A program made the translations under genes and the position numbers. A model generated the notes under the pieces. The model saw nothing but the letters and a program-made list of their open reading frames with translations, had not been told where the DNA came from and ran no database searches. This document shows positions 42,265-51,374 of a DNA stretch of 64,000 bases, in pieces. Positions within the stretch are counted from its first letter, which is position 1. The number at the start of each line of letters is the position of its first letter. The stretch lies in contig JADJEE010000012.1 in the NCBI GenBank assembly GCA_016709225.1, positions 186,001 to 250,000 of the forward strand, read 5' to 3'. This DNA is from Deltaproteobacteria bacterium. GTDB lineage: Bacteria; Myxococcota_A; Polyangia; Nannocystales; Nannocystaceae.

Positions 42265-43512
42265 GTGAGCGACGCCCGCAACGAGCTGCAGGAGACCGTG
42301 CGCGCGCACCACGGCTGGGCCCTGGCCCGACTGGTGCGATCGATCGGCGACCTGCAGCTGGCCGAGGACGCGCTCTCGCGGGCGATCGAGGCCGCGCTGG
42401 TGCAGTGGCCGCAGCAGGGCGTGCCCGAGGCGCCACGGGCGTGGCTGGTCCGCACCGCGCGACACAAGGCGATCGACGAGCTGCGTCGGCGCGACACCTG
42501 GACGCGCACGCGTGACGAGCTCGCGCTGCTCGATGCGCTCGGTGACGACGACGCTCGCGGCGACGATGCGCCGCTGGGCGACGACATGCTGCGGCTGCTG
42601 TTCACCTGCTGTCACCCTGCGCTGGCCGAGGATGCCCGCGTCGCGCTCACGCTGCAGGTCGTCGGTGGCCTCCAGGCCGACGAGATCGCCCGCGCGTTCC
42701 TGGTGCCGACCGCGACCATGGCCCAGCGGCTCGTGCGGGCGAAGCGGAAGATCAAGCACGCCGGCGTGCCTTACCGCGTGCCCGCAGCCGACGAGATCGA
42801 CACGCGCGCCAGCGGGGTGCGAGCGGTGGTCTATCTCATCTTCAACGAGGGCTATGCGGCGACCCACGGCGACGCGTGGATCCGCCACGACCTGTGCCGC
42901 CATGCGATCCGCGTCGGTGAGGCACTGTGCGAGCTGCTCGGCGACGCCGAGACCACCGCGCTGCTGGCCCTCATGCTGCTGCACGCCGCTCGCCACGCGA
43001 CCCGCGAGGACGAGCACGGCGATCTGGTGCTGCTGGCCGATCAGGATCGCAGCCGCTGGGACCACCCGCAGATCGCCCGCGCCACCGCGCTCACGACCGC
43101 CGCGCTGCGCCAGGGCCCGCCGGGGCCGTACGCCCTGCAGGCCGCGATCGCGGCGGTGCACGCCAACGCTGGCGACGCCGCCGACACCGACTGGCGCGAG
43201 CTCGTCGGCCTCTACGATCGTCTGCTCGCGCAGGTGCCGAGCGCCGTCGTCGCGCTCAACCGCGCGGTCGCGATCGCCCACGTCGCAGGCCCGCGCGACG
43301 GCCTCGCCGCGATCGATGCCATCACCGCCCGTTTCGGCGACGCCCTCGACGACTACTTCCCGCTGCACGCCGCACGGGCCGATCTGCTGCGCCGCGCGGG
43401 CGACGTCGACGACGCCATCGCGGCCTACCGCCGCGCGCGCGCGCTGTGCCGCAACCGCGCCGAGCTGCGCTTCCTGGCCCGCCGCCTCGCCGAGCTCGGG
43501 GCCGACGATTGA
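42265..43512 (+). CDS. ECF42-like RNA polymerase sigma factor with C-terminal TPR-like extension
   Basis: The GTG start gives 415 residues (419 if ATG 42253 is used). The sigma2 region (RHHGWALARLVRSIGDLQLAEDALSRAIEAALVQWP and PRAWLVRTARHKAIDELRRR) and sigma4 region (LTLQVVGGLQADEIARAFLVPTATMAQRLVRAKRKIK) fill the first ~185 residues. The remaining ~230 residues are helical and TPR-like (LNRAVAIAHVAGPRDGLAAIDAI; HAARADLLRRAGDVDDAIAAYRRA). This layout plus the DGPF gene next door fits the ECF42 group, whose C-terminal extension replaces an anti-sigma factor. No separate anti-sigma gene is seen. Confidence 0.9.
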   Translation: MSDARNELQETVRAHHGWALARLVRSIGDLQLAEDALSRAIEAALVQWPQQGVPEAPRAWLVRTARHKAIDELRRRDTWTRTRDELALLDALGDDDARGDDAPLGDDMLRLLFTCCHPALAEDARVALTLQVVGGLQADEIARAFLVPTATMAQRLVRAKRKIKHAGVPYRVPAADEIDTRASGVRAVVYLIFNEGYAATHGDAWIRHDLCRHAIRVGEALCELLGDAETTALLALMLLHAARHATREDEHGDLVLLADQDRSRWDHPQIARATALTTAALRQGPPGPYALQAAIAAVHANAGDAADTDWRELVGLYDRLLAQVPSAVVALNRAVAIAHVAGPRDGLAAIDAITARFGDALDDYFPLHAARADLLRRAGDVDDAIAAYRRARALCRNRAELRFLARRLAELGADD

Positions 43513-43531
43513 GCTGGGCTTGCGCTGCGGC

Positions 43532-44917
43532 TCAGGCGGTGCGGCTGAAGCTCGGCTGCGCGGCCCCCGGGCTCGGCACGTCGAGATAGGCGTCGAACGC
43601 CATCGCGACGTTGCGCACGAAGTAGCGTCCGCGCGGTGTCACCCGCAGCCGCGTGCCGGTGCGCGTGATGATGCCATCGAGCTCGAGCCCATCGAGCTCG
43701 TCGCGGGTGCGCGCCGAGGCCAACAACGAGGTCGCGCCCGCCAGCTCGACCTCGCCGTAGCACATGAGGTCGTGGATGATGCGTTCGCGCAGCAGATCGT
43801 CGTCGCCCAGCCGCATGCCGTGGACGATGGGCGAGCGCCCCTCGCCGGTGGCCTGCATGTATGCCGGCAACTCCTTGGTGACCTGCCCGAAGTCGCGACC
43901 GACCCGGCTGATCGCGCTCACGCCGAGCGCGAGCAGATCGGTACCGGCGCGGGTGGTGTAGCCCATGAAGTTGCGCCGCAGCGTGCCATCGTTGCGGGCG
44001 CGCGTGAGCTCGTCCTCCTGCAGCGCGAAGTGATCCATACCGATCGCGTCGTAGCCGGCGCGGGTCAGCGTGCGCGCGGCCACGCGAAACAGCTCGACCC
44101 GCAGCTCGGCGTCCGGCAGCGTGGCAGGCCGGATCGCCCGCTGGTGCTTCACGCGCTCGGGCAGGTACGCGAAGTTGTAGACCGCGACGCGATCGACCCC
44201 GAGCGAGGCCACCGTCTGCACGGTGCGCTGGAACGACTCGATGCTCTGGTGCGGCAGGCCGTACACGAGATCGACCGAGATGCTGCGGATGCCCAACGAG
44301 CGCGCCCCCAGCACCATCGACTCGATCTGCGCGACGCTCTGGTGGCGACCGATCGCGCGCTGCACGTCGCCGTCGATGTCCTGCACGCCCATCGAGAGCC
44401 GGTCGAGTCCCAGCGAGACCAAGGTCTCGAGCTGGGCCATCGTGGTGACGCGCGGATCGACCTCGATCGACTGCTCGCGGTCGGGCAGCAGCGCGACGCG
44501 CTCGTCGATCGCACGGAACAGCGCCCGCAGATCGGCGATGTCGAGCCACGTCGGCGTTCCGCCGCCCCAGTGCATCTGGACCACCTCGGGCCGCACCCCG
44601 CCGGTCTTCGCGAGCGTGCGATCGAGTTCGCGGCGTACGTGGTCGACGTAGGCGCTGCCGCGGGTGTGCACCCGGCTCAGCACCACGTTGCAGGCACAGA
44701 ACAGGCACCGCTGCTCGCAGAAGGGCACGTGCACGTACAACGAGATCGGCTGCCCATCGGCGCCGAGCCCCGCGAGCGCGTCGTCCCACTGCGCCGCGCC
44801 GTAGCCCGTGGGCCAGTGCGGCACCGCGGGGTAGCTGGTGTAGCGAGGCCCTGGGCGGCTGTACTTGCTCAGCAGTGCTGCGCTGGGTGCGTGGGGAGCG
44901 GTCGGGGTCGCGAGCAT
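43532..44917 (-). CDS. hemN: Oxygen-independent coproporphyrinogen III dehydrogenase HemN
   Basis: HemN is a radical-SAM enzyme that converts coproporphyrinogen III to protoporphyrinogen IX without oxygen. The ATG at 44917 gives 461 residues. RYTSYP near the start and the cluster motif CEQRCLFC (Cys 67, 71, 74) are the HemN signatures. HWGGGTPTWL and SIEVDPR follow, then ISVDLVYGLPHQS and the C-terminal HemN domain with FMGYTTRAG. It starts away from the truncated haemoglobin gene, 168 bases apart, a sensible haem-related pairing. Confidence 0.95.
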   Translation of the reverse strand: MLATPTAPHAPSAALLSKYSRPGPRYTSYPAVPHWPTGYGAAQWDDALAGLGADGQPISLYVHVPFCEQRCLFCACNVVLSRVHTRGSAYVDHVRRELDRTLAKTGGVRPEVVQMHWGGGTPTWLDIADLRALFRAIDERVALLPDREQSIEVDPRVTTMAQLETLVSLGLDRLSMGVQDIDGDVQRAIGRHQSVAQIESMVLGARSLGIRSISVDLVYGLPHQSIESFQRTVQTVASLGVDRVAVYNFAYLPERVKHQRAIRPATLPDAELRVELFRVAARTLTRAGYDAIGMDHFALQEDELTRARNDGTLRRNFMGYTTRAGTDLLALGVSAISRVGRDFGQVTKELPAYMQATGEGRSPIVHGMRLGDDDLLRERIIHDLMCYGEVELAGATSLLASARTRDELDGLELDGIITRTGTRLRVTPRGRYFVRNVAMAFDAYLDVPSPGAAQPSFSRTA

Positions 44918-45085
44918 CCGATGGGCCTCGTTCGAAACAATGTACCGCCGGCACGTCGCACCGGCCGCGCGCAAAGCCGGCCCGCGCACCGAAGAATCGG
45001 AACGCCGCGGGCGGGCATCTGCGCAGCGATTGCGCGGGCGCACGCGCACGCCTGCGTTGGTCGGTGCCATCATCTCGCACCACCC

Positions 45086-45469
45086 GTGACCGTCAGCCCC
45101 TACGAGCTGCTCGGCGGCGATGCAGGCGTCCGCGCGCTGGTCGATCGCTTCTACGACGAGATGGACGCCGCGCCGGCTGCCGCGAGCATCCGTGCGATGC
45201 ACCCCGCCGATCTCGCGAGCAGCCGCGAGAAGCTGTGGCTGTTCCTGTGCGGCTGGCTCGGCGGTCCGCCGCGCTACGTCGAGCGCTTCGGCCACCCGCG
45301 TCTGCGCGCCCGCCACCTGCCGTTCACGATCGGCGGCGACGAGCGCGATCAGTGGATGGCGTGCATGCGCACCGCGCTGGCGACCTGCGTGGACGATGCC
45401 CAGCTGCGCGCGAGTCTCGACCAGGCGCTCGCCCAGCTGGCCGATCACATGCGCAACCGCGTCGAGTGA
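45086..45469 (+). CDS. Group II truncated haemoglobin
   Basis: The GTG start gives 127 residues. PYELLGGDAGVRALVDRFYDEMD, then IRAMHPADLASSREKLWLFLCGWLGGPPRY and GHPRLRARHLPFTIGGDERDQWMACM follow group II (GlbO-like) truncated haemoglobins, including the proximal His and the Trp of the G8 position. These bind oxygen and help with respiratory or nitrosative stress. No clear Shine-Dalgarno box precedes the GTG. hemN is divergent upstream. Confidence 0.92.
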   Translation: MTVSPYELLGGDAGVRALVDRFYDEMDAAPAAASIRAMHPADLASSREKLWLFLCGWLGGPPRYVERFGHPRLRARHLPFTIGGDERDQWMACMRTALATCVDDAQLRASLDQALAQLADHMRNRVE

Positions 45470-45500
45470 CGCCGCAGCCGCGCCGGCACACCGTGGCCTG

Positions 45501-47810
45501 CTAGCGCCCTGCGAACTCGCGGACCTGCTTGCACAGGAACTCGCCGTTTTCGTAGAGCTTGAACTCGAAGTCGAGCGCGCTGGCCTTCTCGACGTCGAAC
45601 ACCACGTTGCTGCACGAGCCGTCGTAGTAGTCGGGCGCCGCGCGGCAGTAGGCCAGCTCGACCGCCTGCGTGAGGTCGAGCAGCTGCTGCATCTGCGCGT
45701 CGGTCATCAGCGTGGTGGTGAGCGCGGGCTTGCTGGCCTTGGGCTTGGCGAACCGTGTGACGGTGAACGCGACCGGCTCGCCGGGCAGGAACGCGGCGAT
45801 GACGTTCTCGGCGACCGTGCCGCTCTTGGGGTTGGTGACGACGTTGTTGCCCTTCTGGCTCGAGAAGGTGTAGCCGTACACGCCGCTCGAGTTGAGCACG
45901 CGGGTGATCACCACCGAGTTGGCCGCGATGTCGCCGCGTTCCTTGTAGCGCGCGACCACGGCCAGGCCCATCGCGGAGGTGGCGTGGTCGAGCCGCGCGA
46001 AGCTGCGCTCCTCGACGGCGCGCTTGTTCCACAGACTCGCGTAGACCGCCTTCACCGCGCACGACACCGTGCGTGGCGAGACCTCGAGGTCCTCGTCGTC
46101 GGTCGGTACGACCTCGCAGTGGTGCTCGGCGTTGTCGAGCGCGTCGAAATCGCCGCGGAAGCTGTCGTAGAGCCCGGCGCCGTCGAAGCCCGGGATGTCC
46201 TCGGCGTTCGCGCTCGAGCGTACCTTGACGCTCTTGGTGCCGGCCGGCAGCTCAGCCTGCGCGGCGGCGACGATCTCGGCGACCAGCCCCTCGGGCAGCT
46301 CGGCGTCGAGGAACTGCTGCCGCAGCAGGTCGAGGTGGGCGGCGCGCTGCAGCGGCGAGAAGCTGCCTTCGCGCTCGGCCGCCACCGCCGCGGCGATCGA
46401 CTCGCGCAGCGCGGCGTTGGGCTCGAACGCGACGACCTGCTGGTAGAAGCGCACCGGCACCCCGACCCCGGCCGGAGTCGCGTCGTAGCCGAGCTCGGCG
46501 CTGACGCTGCCGGCATCGCCGGCGCGACCGAGCACCTTGGGGTGGACCAGGAACCCGAGGTTGCCGGCCTTGTTGCCGAAGCTCGCGGACTGGTCGAGGC
46601 ACTCCGCGGGATCGGCCGCGCACATCTGCGAGAACGCGGTGATCTCGGCGGTGGGGTCGACGTCGAGCTCGACCCACGGCTTGTTCATGCGCTCGGCCAG
46701 CTTGGCGGCGACCTCGGCGTCGGTCGAGGGCTCGATCACGAAGCCGGTGGCCGTGACCGACATGTGCACCGGACGATCGGCGAACTGCCGCAGCAGCGTG
46801 TGGTCGAGCGCGGCGCTGCGCAGCACCATGTTCGGCGTGCCGCGCTCCTTGGCCTTGAGGTTCACGTGGGAGCTCGCGTCCTGCACGTCCTTGGTGATGG
46901 TCGCGGCCACCACCGTGAGATCGAGCGGCAGCGTGGCGAACACCGGGATGTCGAGCGCCGAGAGGGCGTCGTTGTTCTCGGGGAACACGCGCAGGTAGCC
47001 CCACGCCTCGCCGAGCTGCATCGGAATGAAATCGAGCTGGCCGAGCACGCCGTCGATGGTGAGGTTCTCGACCTCGATCGCCGCCAGTGCGGCGTCGATG
47101 GTATCGGCGTGTTGCTGGCTGCCGGTCGCGACGAAGCCGACCCGCGCACCCTCGACGTGGAAGTGCTCGCGCACCGCCTGGACCCCGCGCACGATGGTCT
47201 GCTCGGCGAGCACGTCCTGGGGGTAGAACTGGATGCCGTAGAGCGTCGGCTGGTCGGCCGCGATGCGGTAGGCCTGGATGGTGCCGGCGAAGAAGCGCTT
47301 GTCCTGGCTGAAGTAGGTGGTCTCGTTGAACTGCTCGAGACTGTCACCGACCTGCAGCACCTGCTTCGCGAACGCGTAGTGGTACTTCGCCGCGTCACCA
47401 CCGCCCGGGAAGTTGGCGTTGATGAAGTGGACCTGCGGCGCGGCCGGGTTGCGCGCATCGACCAGGAACTTCACCGAGCTACCGAGCACCAGGCCACCGT
47501 CGCCGGTGAACGCCAGCGCGTCGAAGCTCGCAGCGCTGCCGATCTCGAGCAGCTCGCGGCCGAGCTCGTCGAGCTCACAGACCGCCTCGCGATCGCTGCA
47601 GCAATCGCCGAACTCGGTGCACTGCTCGTCGCACCAGCAGTTGCCGTTGGACTTGCCGCCGCAGTGATCGTCGTCACCGTCGCGGCAGCTGCCGATCGCG
47701 TCGGCCTTGCCGAGCGGGTGGCGGTCTTCGGCGTCGCGGGCGTCGAGCGAGGTGACCGAGCAGGCGCCGAGCACGGCGAGCAGCGACCAGGGGAGCCAGG
47801 GCGAGCGCAT
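45501..47810 (-). CDS. Lipoprotein with somatomedin-B-like and PEP-synthase-like domains
   Basis: The ATG at 47810 gives 769 residues. The lipobox Cys is at 17 (AVLGAC). Residues ~41-78 hold eight cysteines (42, 50, 58, 60, 64, 70, 71, 78) in the somatomedin-B pattern, including WCDEQCTEFGDCC. A long middle region is unassigned. Residues ~410-769 resemble the PEP synthase/PPDK N-terminal ATP-binding region, with VKVRSSANAEDIPGFDGAG from 528 (Arg 531). The catalytic mobile His domain of true PPDK is absent. A lipid-anchored, exported protein would have no cytosolic ATP, so a non-canonical role is likely. The stop TAG lies in a CTAG. Confidence 0.78.
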   Translation of the reverse strand: MRSPWLPWSLLAVLGACSVTSLDARDAEDRHPLGKADAIGSCRDGDDDHCGGKSNGNCWCDEQCTEFGDCCSDREAVCELDELGRELLEIGSAASFDALAFTGDGGLVLGSSVKFLVDARNPAAPQVHFINANFPGGGDAAKYHYAFAKQVLQVGDSLEQFNETTYFSQDKRFFAGTIQAYRIAADQPTLYGIQFYPQDVLAEQTIVRGVQAVREHFHVEGARVGFVATGSQQHADTIDAALAAIEVENLTIDGVLGQLDFIPMQLGEAWGYLRVFPENNDALSALDIPVFATLPLDLTVVAATITKDVQDASSHVNLKAKERGTPNMVLRSAALDHTLLRQFADRPVHMSVTATGFVIEPSTDAEVAAKLAERMNKPWVELDVDPTAEITAFSQMCAADPAECLDQSASFGNKAGNLGFLVHPKVLGRAGDAGSVSAELGYDATPAGVGVPVRFYQQVVAFEPNAALRESIAAAVAAEREGSFSPLQRAAHLDLLRQQFLDAELPEGLVAEIVAAAQAELPAGTKSVKVRSSANAEDIPGFDGAGLYDSFRGDFDALDNAEHHCEVVPTDDEDLEVSPRTVSCAVKAVYASLWNKRAVEERSFARLDHATSAMGLAVVARYKERGDIAANSVVITRVLNSSGVYGYTFSSQKGNNVVTNPKSGTVAENVIAAFLPGEPVAFTVTRFAKPKASKPALTTTLMTDAQMQQLLDLTQAVELAYCRAAPDYYDGSCSNVVFDVEKASALDFEFKLYENGEFLCKQVREFAGR

Positions 47811-47953
47811 CGACGCGCGCCGTTTCCAAGTCGCGTGCCGGCCGCAAGTGCGCGGGATCGCGTGCGGGTCGTGGTCCGCAGCGCCGAGCCCTGGGATCGA
47901 TTGCGCCCGACGCGTGGCCACAGTCGGCGCCACCCGAGTCGGATGGGGGCATC

Positions 47954-49408
47954 ATGGGCGCCATGCGTGCGAGCCGGGTGGCGTGGCGGGCGGGGTGGAT
48001 GACGGGGCTGCTCGCGTGCGGCCCGCTGGTCCCCGCGCTCGGCGATGGTGGCAGCGACAGCTCGAGCGGCGGTGGCGAGGTCGACACCGGCGACCCGAGC
48101 GACACCGACACGCCGGGCGACCCGTCGGTGCCGGGCACGACGATCGGCTCGAGCGGTGATCCGACCGTGGGCAGCGGCCCCGACACCACCACGAGCGGCG
48201 GCAACGATCCCGTCTGCGGCGACGGCCTGGTCGAGGGCGACGAGCAGTGTGACGATGGCAACGTCGACGACGGCGACAGCTGCACGTCGCAGTGCACGAA
48301 CGTCGTCGAGGTGCCGTGGACCTACAGCCATGACGGTCTGGCGTCGTCGTTCGACGAGGCGACCGACGTCGCGATTGCACCCGACGGATCGATCTGGGTG
48401 CTGGGCTCGACGCGAACCATCGCCGCCAGCTCCGACGTATGGCTGCAGCAGCTCTCGCCCGACGGCGCGCCGCTGCTGACGTTCACGTACGATGGCCCCG
48501 AGGGTCTCGACGACCACGGCACCGCGCTGGCGTGGACACTCGACGGTCACCTCGCGATCGCGGGCAGCAGCGAGTCGAGCGCGACCCGTGACGATATCCT
48601 CGTGCTGCGGGTCGATCCCGCGAGTGCACAGCTGGTATGGGCGCAGACCTTCGACGGCCCCGACGCGGGCAACGGCCGCTACGACGACACCGACGTCGGC
48701 AACGGCATCACCACCACGGCGACCGGTGCACTCGCGGTGGCCGGCACGATCCGCATCGGCAACGGTGACTATGATGCCTGGCTCGCGCAGCTCGACGCCA
48801 CCAACGGCGCGCTGCAGTGGGTACGCACGATCGCGGGCCCGGCCGGTGGGCGCGACGAAGGCCGCGACGTGCTCGCGGATGCAACCGGCGGCGTGATGTT
48901 GCTGATGACCGAGGACGACGACCACGGCTCGTCGCTGCGCCAGTTCGACGCCAGCGGGCTCGGCTTCAGCAGCATCCCCATCGAGGGTGCGATGGTCGCG
49001 GCGGCGTGGCGCAGCGACGCCGGCATCGTCACGACCGGCGCCGGCGACCCGCAGGAGGGCGACATCGTGGTGCAGGCGATGCAGCCGAGCGGCGTCACCG
49101 ACTGGCGCGTGTCGTACGGCAACGGCGGCTTTGGCGACGACGCCGGCGCCGGCGTGGCGGTGGGGCCCGGCGACACCGTGATCGTGGTGGGCTCGGTCGG
49201 CACCGGGGGGCAGCAGGACAACGCCTTCATCGGCGGCTACGACGGTGCCGGCCACCTGGACTGGATCGACGCGTACGACGGCCCCGCGAGCCTCAACGAC
49301 AGCTTCGCGGCGGCGGCGGTGCTCCCCGATGGCGGCGTGATCGCGGTCGGGCAACAGACCGAGCTCGGGCAGCAGACCAACGCGCTGGTGCGACGCTACC
49401 TGCCGTGA
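47954..49408 (+). CDS. Lipoprotein with one DUF4215 repeat and beta-propeller-like repeats
   Basis: The product has 484 residues (481 if ATG 47963 is used). The lipobox Cys is at 22 (GLLAC). A Ser/Gly/Asp/Thr linker follows, then one DUF4215 repeat (CGDGLVEGDEQCDDGNVDDGDSC). About seven blade-like repeats follow, with patterns such as VAIAPDGSIWVLGST, LRVDPASAQLVWAQTF and VAVGPGDTVIVVGS. These suggest a beta-propeller or SBBP-type surface protein. No catalytic motif is seen. Its last 13 bases overlap the convergent membrane protein gene. Confidence 0.75.
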   Translation: MGAMRASRVAWRAGWMTGLLACGPLVPALGDGGSDSSSGGGEVDTGDPSDTDTPGDPSVPGTTIGSSGDPTVGSGPDTTTSGGNDPVCGDGLVEGDEQCDDGNVDDGDSCTSQCTNVVEVPWTYSHDGLASSFDEATDVAIAPDGSIWVLGSTRTIAASSDVWLQQLSPDGAPLLTFTYDGPEGLDDHGTALAWTLDGHLAIAGSSESSATRDDILVLRVDPASAQLVWAQTFDGPDAGNGRYDDTDVGNGITTTATGALAVAGTIRIGNGDYDAWLAQLDATNGALQWVRTIAGPAGGRDEGRDVLADATGGVMLLMTEDDDHGSSLRQFDASGLGFSSIPIEGAMVAAAWRSDAGIVTTGAGDPQEGDIVVQAMQPSGVTDWRVSYGNGGFGDDAGAGVAVGPGDTVIVVGSVGTGGQQDNAFIGGYDGAGHLDWIDAYDGPASLNDSFAAAAVLPDGGVIAVGQQTELGQQTNALVRRYLP

Positions 49409-51294
49409 CGATCGCGCGCGCTCGCGAGGCCCATCGCGACCGCGACCGCGTGCGCGAGATCGAAGCCCTCGAGCGCGACTTGCTCACCCACGGCGGGCGG
49501 TCGCCACGGCACGAAGCCGTCGCGGGTCCACGCGCGCCAGAGGTAGTGAGGATCGTCGAGGTCGAGCGGTAGCGTCACGCGGACGCGCGCAGGCCTGGCA
49601 TCGTCGGTGATCGCCACGACCTCCACCTGCCCACCGCCGCCCAGCAATGCACGCTCGCCGACCGCGAACGGCACGCGCGTCGATCGGAACATGCGCTCGA
49701 TCGGCGTGGTCAGCAGGCCGTCGCGGGCGTCGATCACCAGCGTGCGTCGATCGACGCGGCGGATCGAGACCGACCCCGTCGAGGTCGCCAGCACGCGCGC
49801 GGCCGTCGGCGCAGGCACGCCGGCCGACACCCGCGTGACCCCGAGGTACGACGCCGGACCGTCGTTGGGCGCGAACACGACCATCACCTCGCGACCGACG
49901 ATCGACCCATCGCGCGGCACCGTGACGTCGAGGGTCGCGAGGGCCTCGCGCACGGTGACCATCGAGCGACTGCGCACCGGCAGCAGCAGCGGCGCAAGCA
50001 CCAGGTGCACCACCATCAGCGCCCCGATCGCGAGCCGGGTCGGCCACCGCATCGCCACGCCGGCGGCGGCCCGCGTGATCGCGGGCATCAACACCAGTGC
50101 GAGCGTGGCGGCGCCGCCGAGGCCGACGAAGCCGAGCAAGCGATCGGCGGGGAACGTGCCCGCGATCGGCACGCACGCGAACACCGCGCCGATCGAGAAC
50201 ACCCACGCGCCGACGGCGTCGCGACCATGGCGACGCAGCGCCAGCAACATCGCGGCGCTCACGAGCGCCGCAAAGCTGCCGACGATGAGCGCGAGCCACC
50301 CGGGATAGGCCAGCCAGAAATCCGACCACGGTCCGAACCACTGCGCGCCGAGCAGCGCCAACATGCGCCCGGGCAACACCGCCAGGAACGCCAGGGGCTC
50401 GCGCCCCGGATCGATGTAGATGTCGGAGCCATGGCTGCCATAGCCGGTGAGCTTGTACAGCACGGTCCACGCGATCCCGATCGCGAGGTACGGCCACAGC
50501 GCCACGGGCCGACGCAGCGCAGGGCCGCGCTCGAGCAGGCACGCGTGCGCGAACAGATAGCCCGCGACCGCGACCGTGCCCTCACCGGCGAGCAATCCGG
50601 CCGCGAACGCAGCGGGACCGACGATCGCGCCCGCGCGCCAGCCCCCACGACGCCAGCGATCGTGGGCCCACAGCGCGACGAACCCGAGCGTGGCCATCAA
50701 GAGCGCGTTGCGATTGGAGATGTAGCCCACGACCGGCCCACGCGCGTCGTCGAGGGCGAACAGCGCCAGCGCGAGGCCGGCCGTGGTGGCGGGCAGTAGC
50801 CTTCGGAACACCGCGCGCGCGGCCACCAGCATCAGCACGAAGTACACGATCGAGTGCACGTACATCGCCGCCGGCGAGCTCGGCCACACCGCGAAGTCGA
50901 GCGCGTGGGTGATCGACGACAGCGGCCGCAGGAACCCGATGCGGTAGTGCGGCGCCGTCCACCACGACAACATGCCCGACTCGAGCAACGCCTGCCGCTG
51001 GGCCGGATCGTCGCGCACGAAGACGAAGAGGTCCCAGCGCGACGGCGGGAGCCCGCCGAAGCCGAGATCCTCGCCGGCCCGCACCCGCAGCATCGCGTCG
51101 TCGGCCGCGAAGCCGAGCGGCACGCATGGCAACACCAGCAGCACCGCGAGCACGATCACGGCGCGATCGAACGCCGGCGTCGCGAGCAGCCGGAGGCTCC
51201 GCGCCGCAAGCGACCGCAGCGGGCTCGTGGACGACGTCACGTCGCGGGCCCGACGATACCCGGCTTTCGCGAGCACGCCAGCGGCGAATTGCAT
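49396..51294 (-). CDS. Polytopic membrane protein with glycosyltransferase-like layout
   Basis: The ATG at 51294 gives 632 residues; a TTG at 51342 is less likely. About eleven transmembrane helices span ~45-450, followed by a ~180-residue extracytoplasmic domain. An early loop has a conserved-looking acidic and His/Arg-rich stretch (SWWTAPHYRIGFLRPLSSITHALDF), as in GT39/PMT-like membrane glycosyltransferases. No clear catalytic DxD is recognised, so the class is uncertain. It diverges from the gene at 51375 and overlaps the end of the convergent one by 13 bases. Confidence 0.7.
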   Translation of the reverse strand: MQFAAGVLAKAGYRRARDVTSSTSPLRSLAARSLRLLATPAFDRAVIVLAVLLVLPCVPLGFAADDAMLRVRAGEDLGFGGLPPSRWDLFVFVRDDPAQRQALLESGMLSWWTAPHYRIGFLRPLSSITHALDFAVWPSSPAAMYVHSIVYFVLMLVAARAVFRRLLPATTAGLALALFALDDARGPVVGYISNRNALLMATLGFVALWAHDRWRRGGWRAGAIVGPAAFAAGLLAGEGTVAVAGYLFAHACLLERGPALRRPVALWPYLAIGIAWTVLYKLTGYGSHGSDIYIDPGREPLAFLAVLPGRMLALLGAQWFGPWSDFWLAYPGWLALIVGSFAALVSAAMLLALRRHGRDAVGAWVFSIGAVFACVPIAGTFPADRLLGFVGLGGAATLALVLMPAITRAAAGVAMRWPTRLAIGALMVVHLVLAPLLLPVRSRSMVTVREALATLDVTVPRDGSIVGREVMVVFAPNDGPASYLGVTRVSAGVPAPTAARVLATSTGSVSIRRVDRRTLVIDARDGLLTTPIERMFRSTRVPFAVGERALLGGGGQVEVVAITDDARPARVRVTLPLDLDDPHYLWRAWTRDGFVPWRPPAVGEQVALEGFDLAHAVAVAMGLASARDRHGR

Positions 51295-51374
51295 GCGACG
51301 ACCGACGACCTGCGGCGTCGTCCACCCGAACGGGCCACGCAACAGCCCCTCTCGCCCGCCAGGACCCTTGGACG

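Noticed and set aside
45120..48002. Forward open frame of about 960 codons opposite the somatomedin-B lipoprotein gene
   Set aside because: It begins inside the truncated haemoglobin gene and continues as the antisense of the lipoprotein gene; Arg/Val/Glu-rich shadow sequence.
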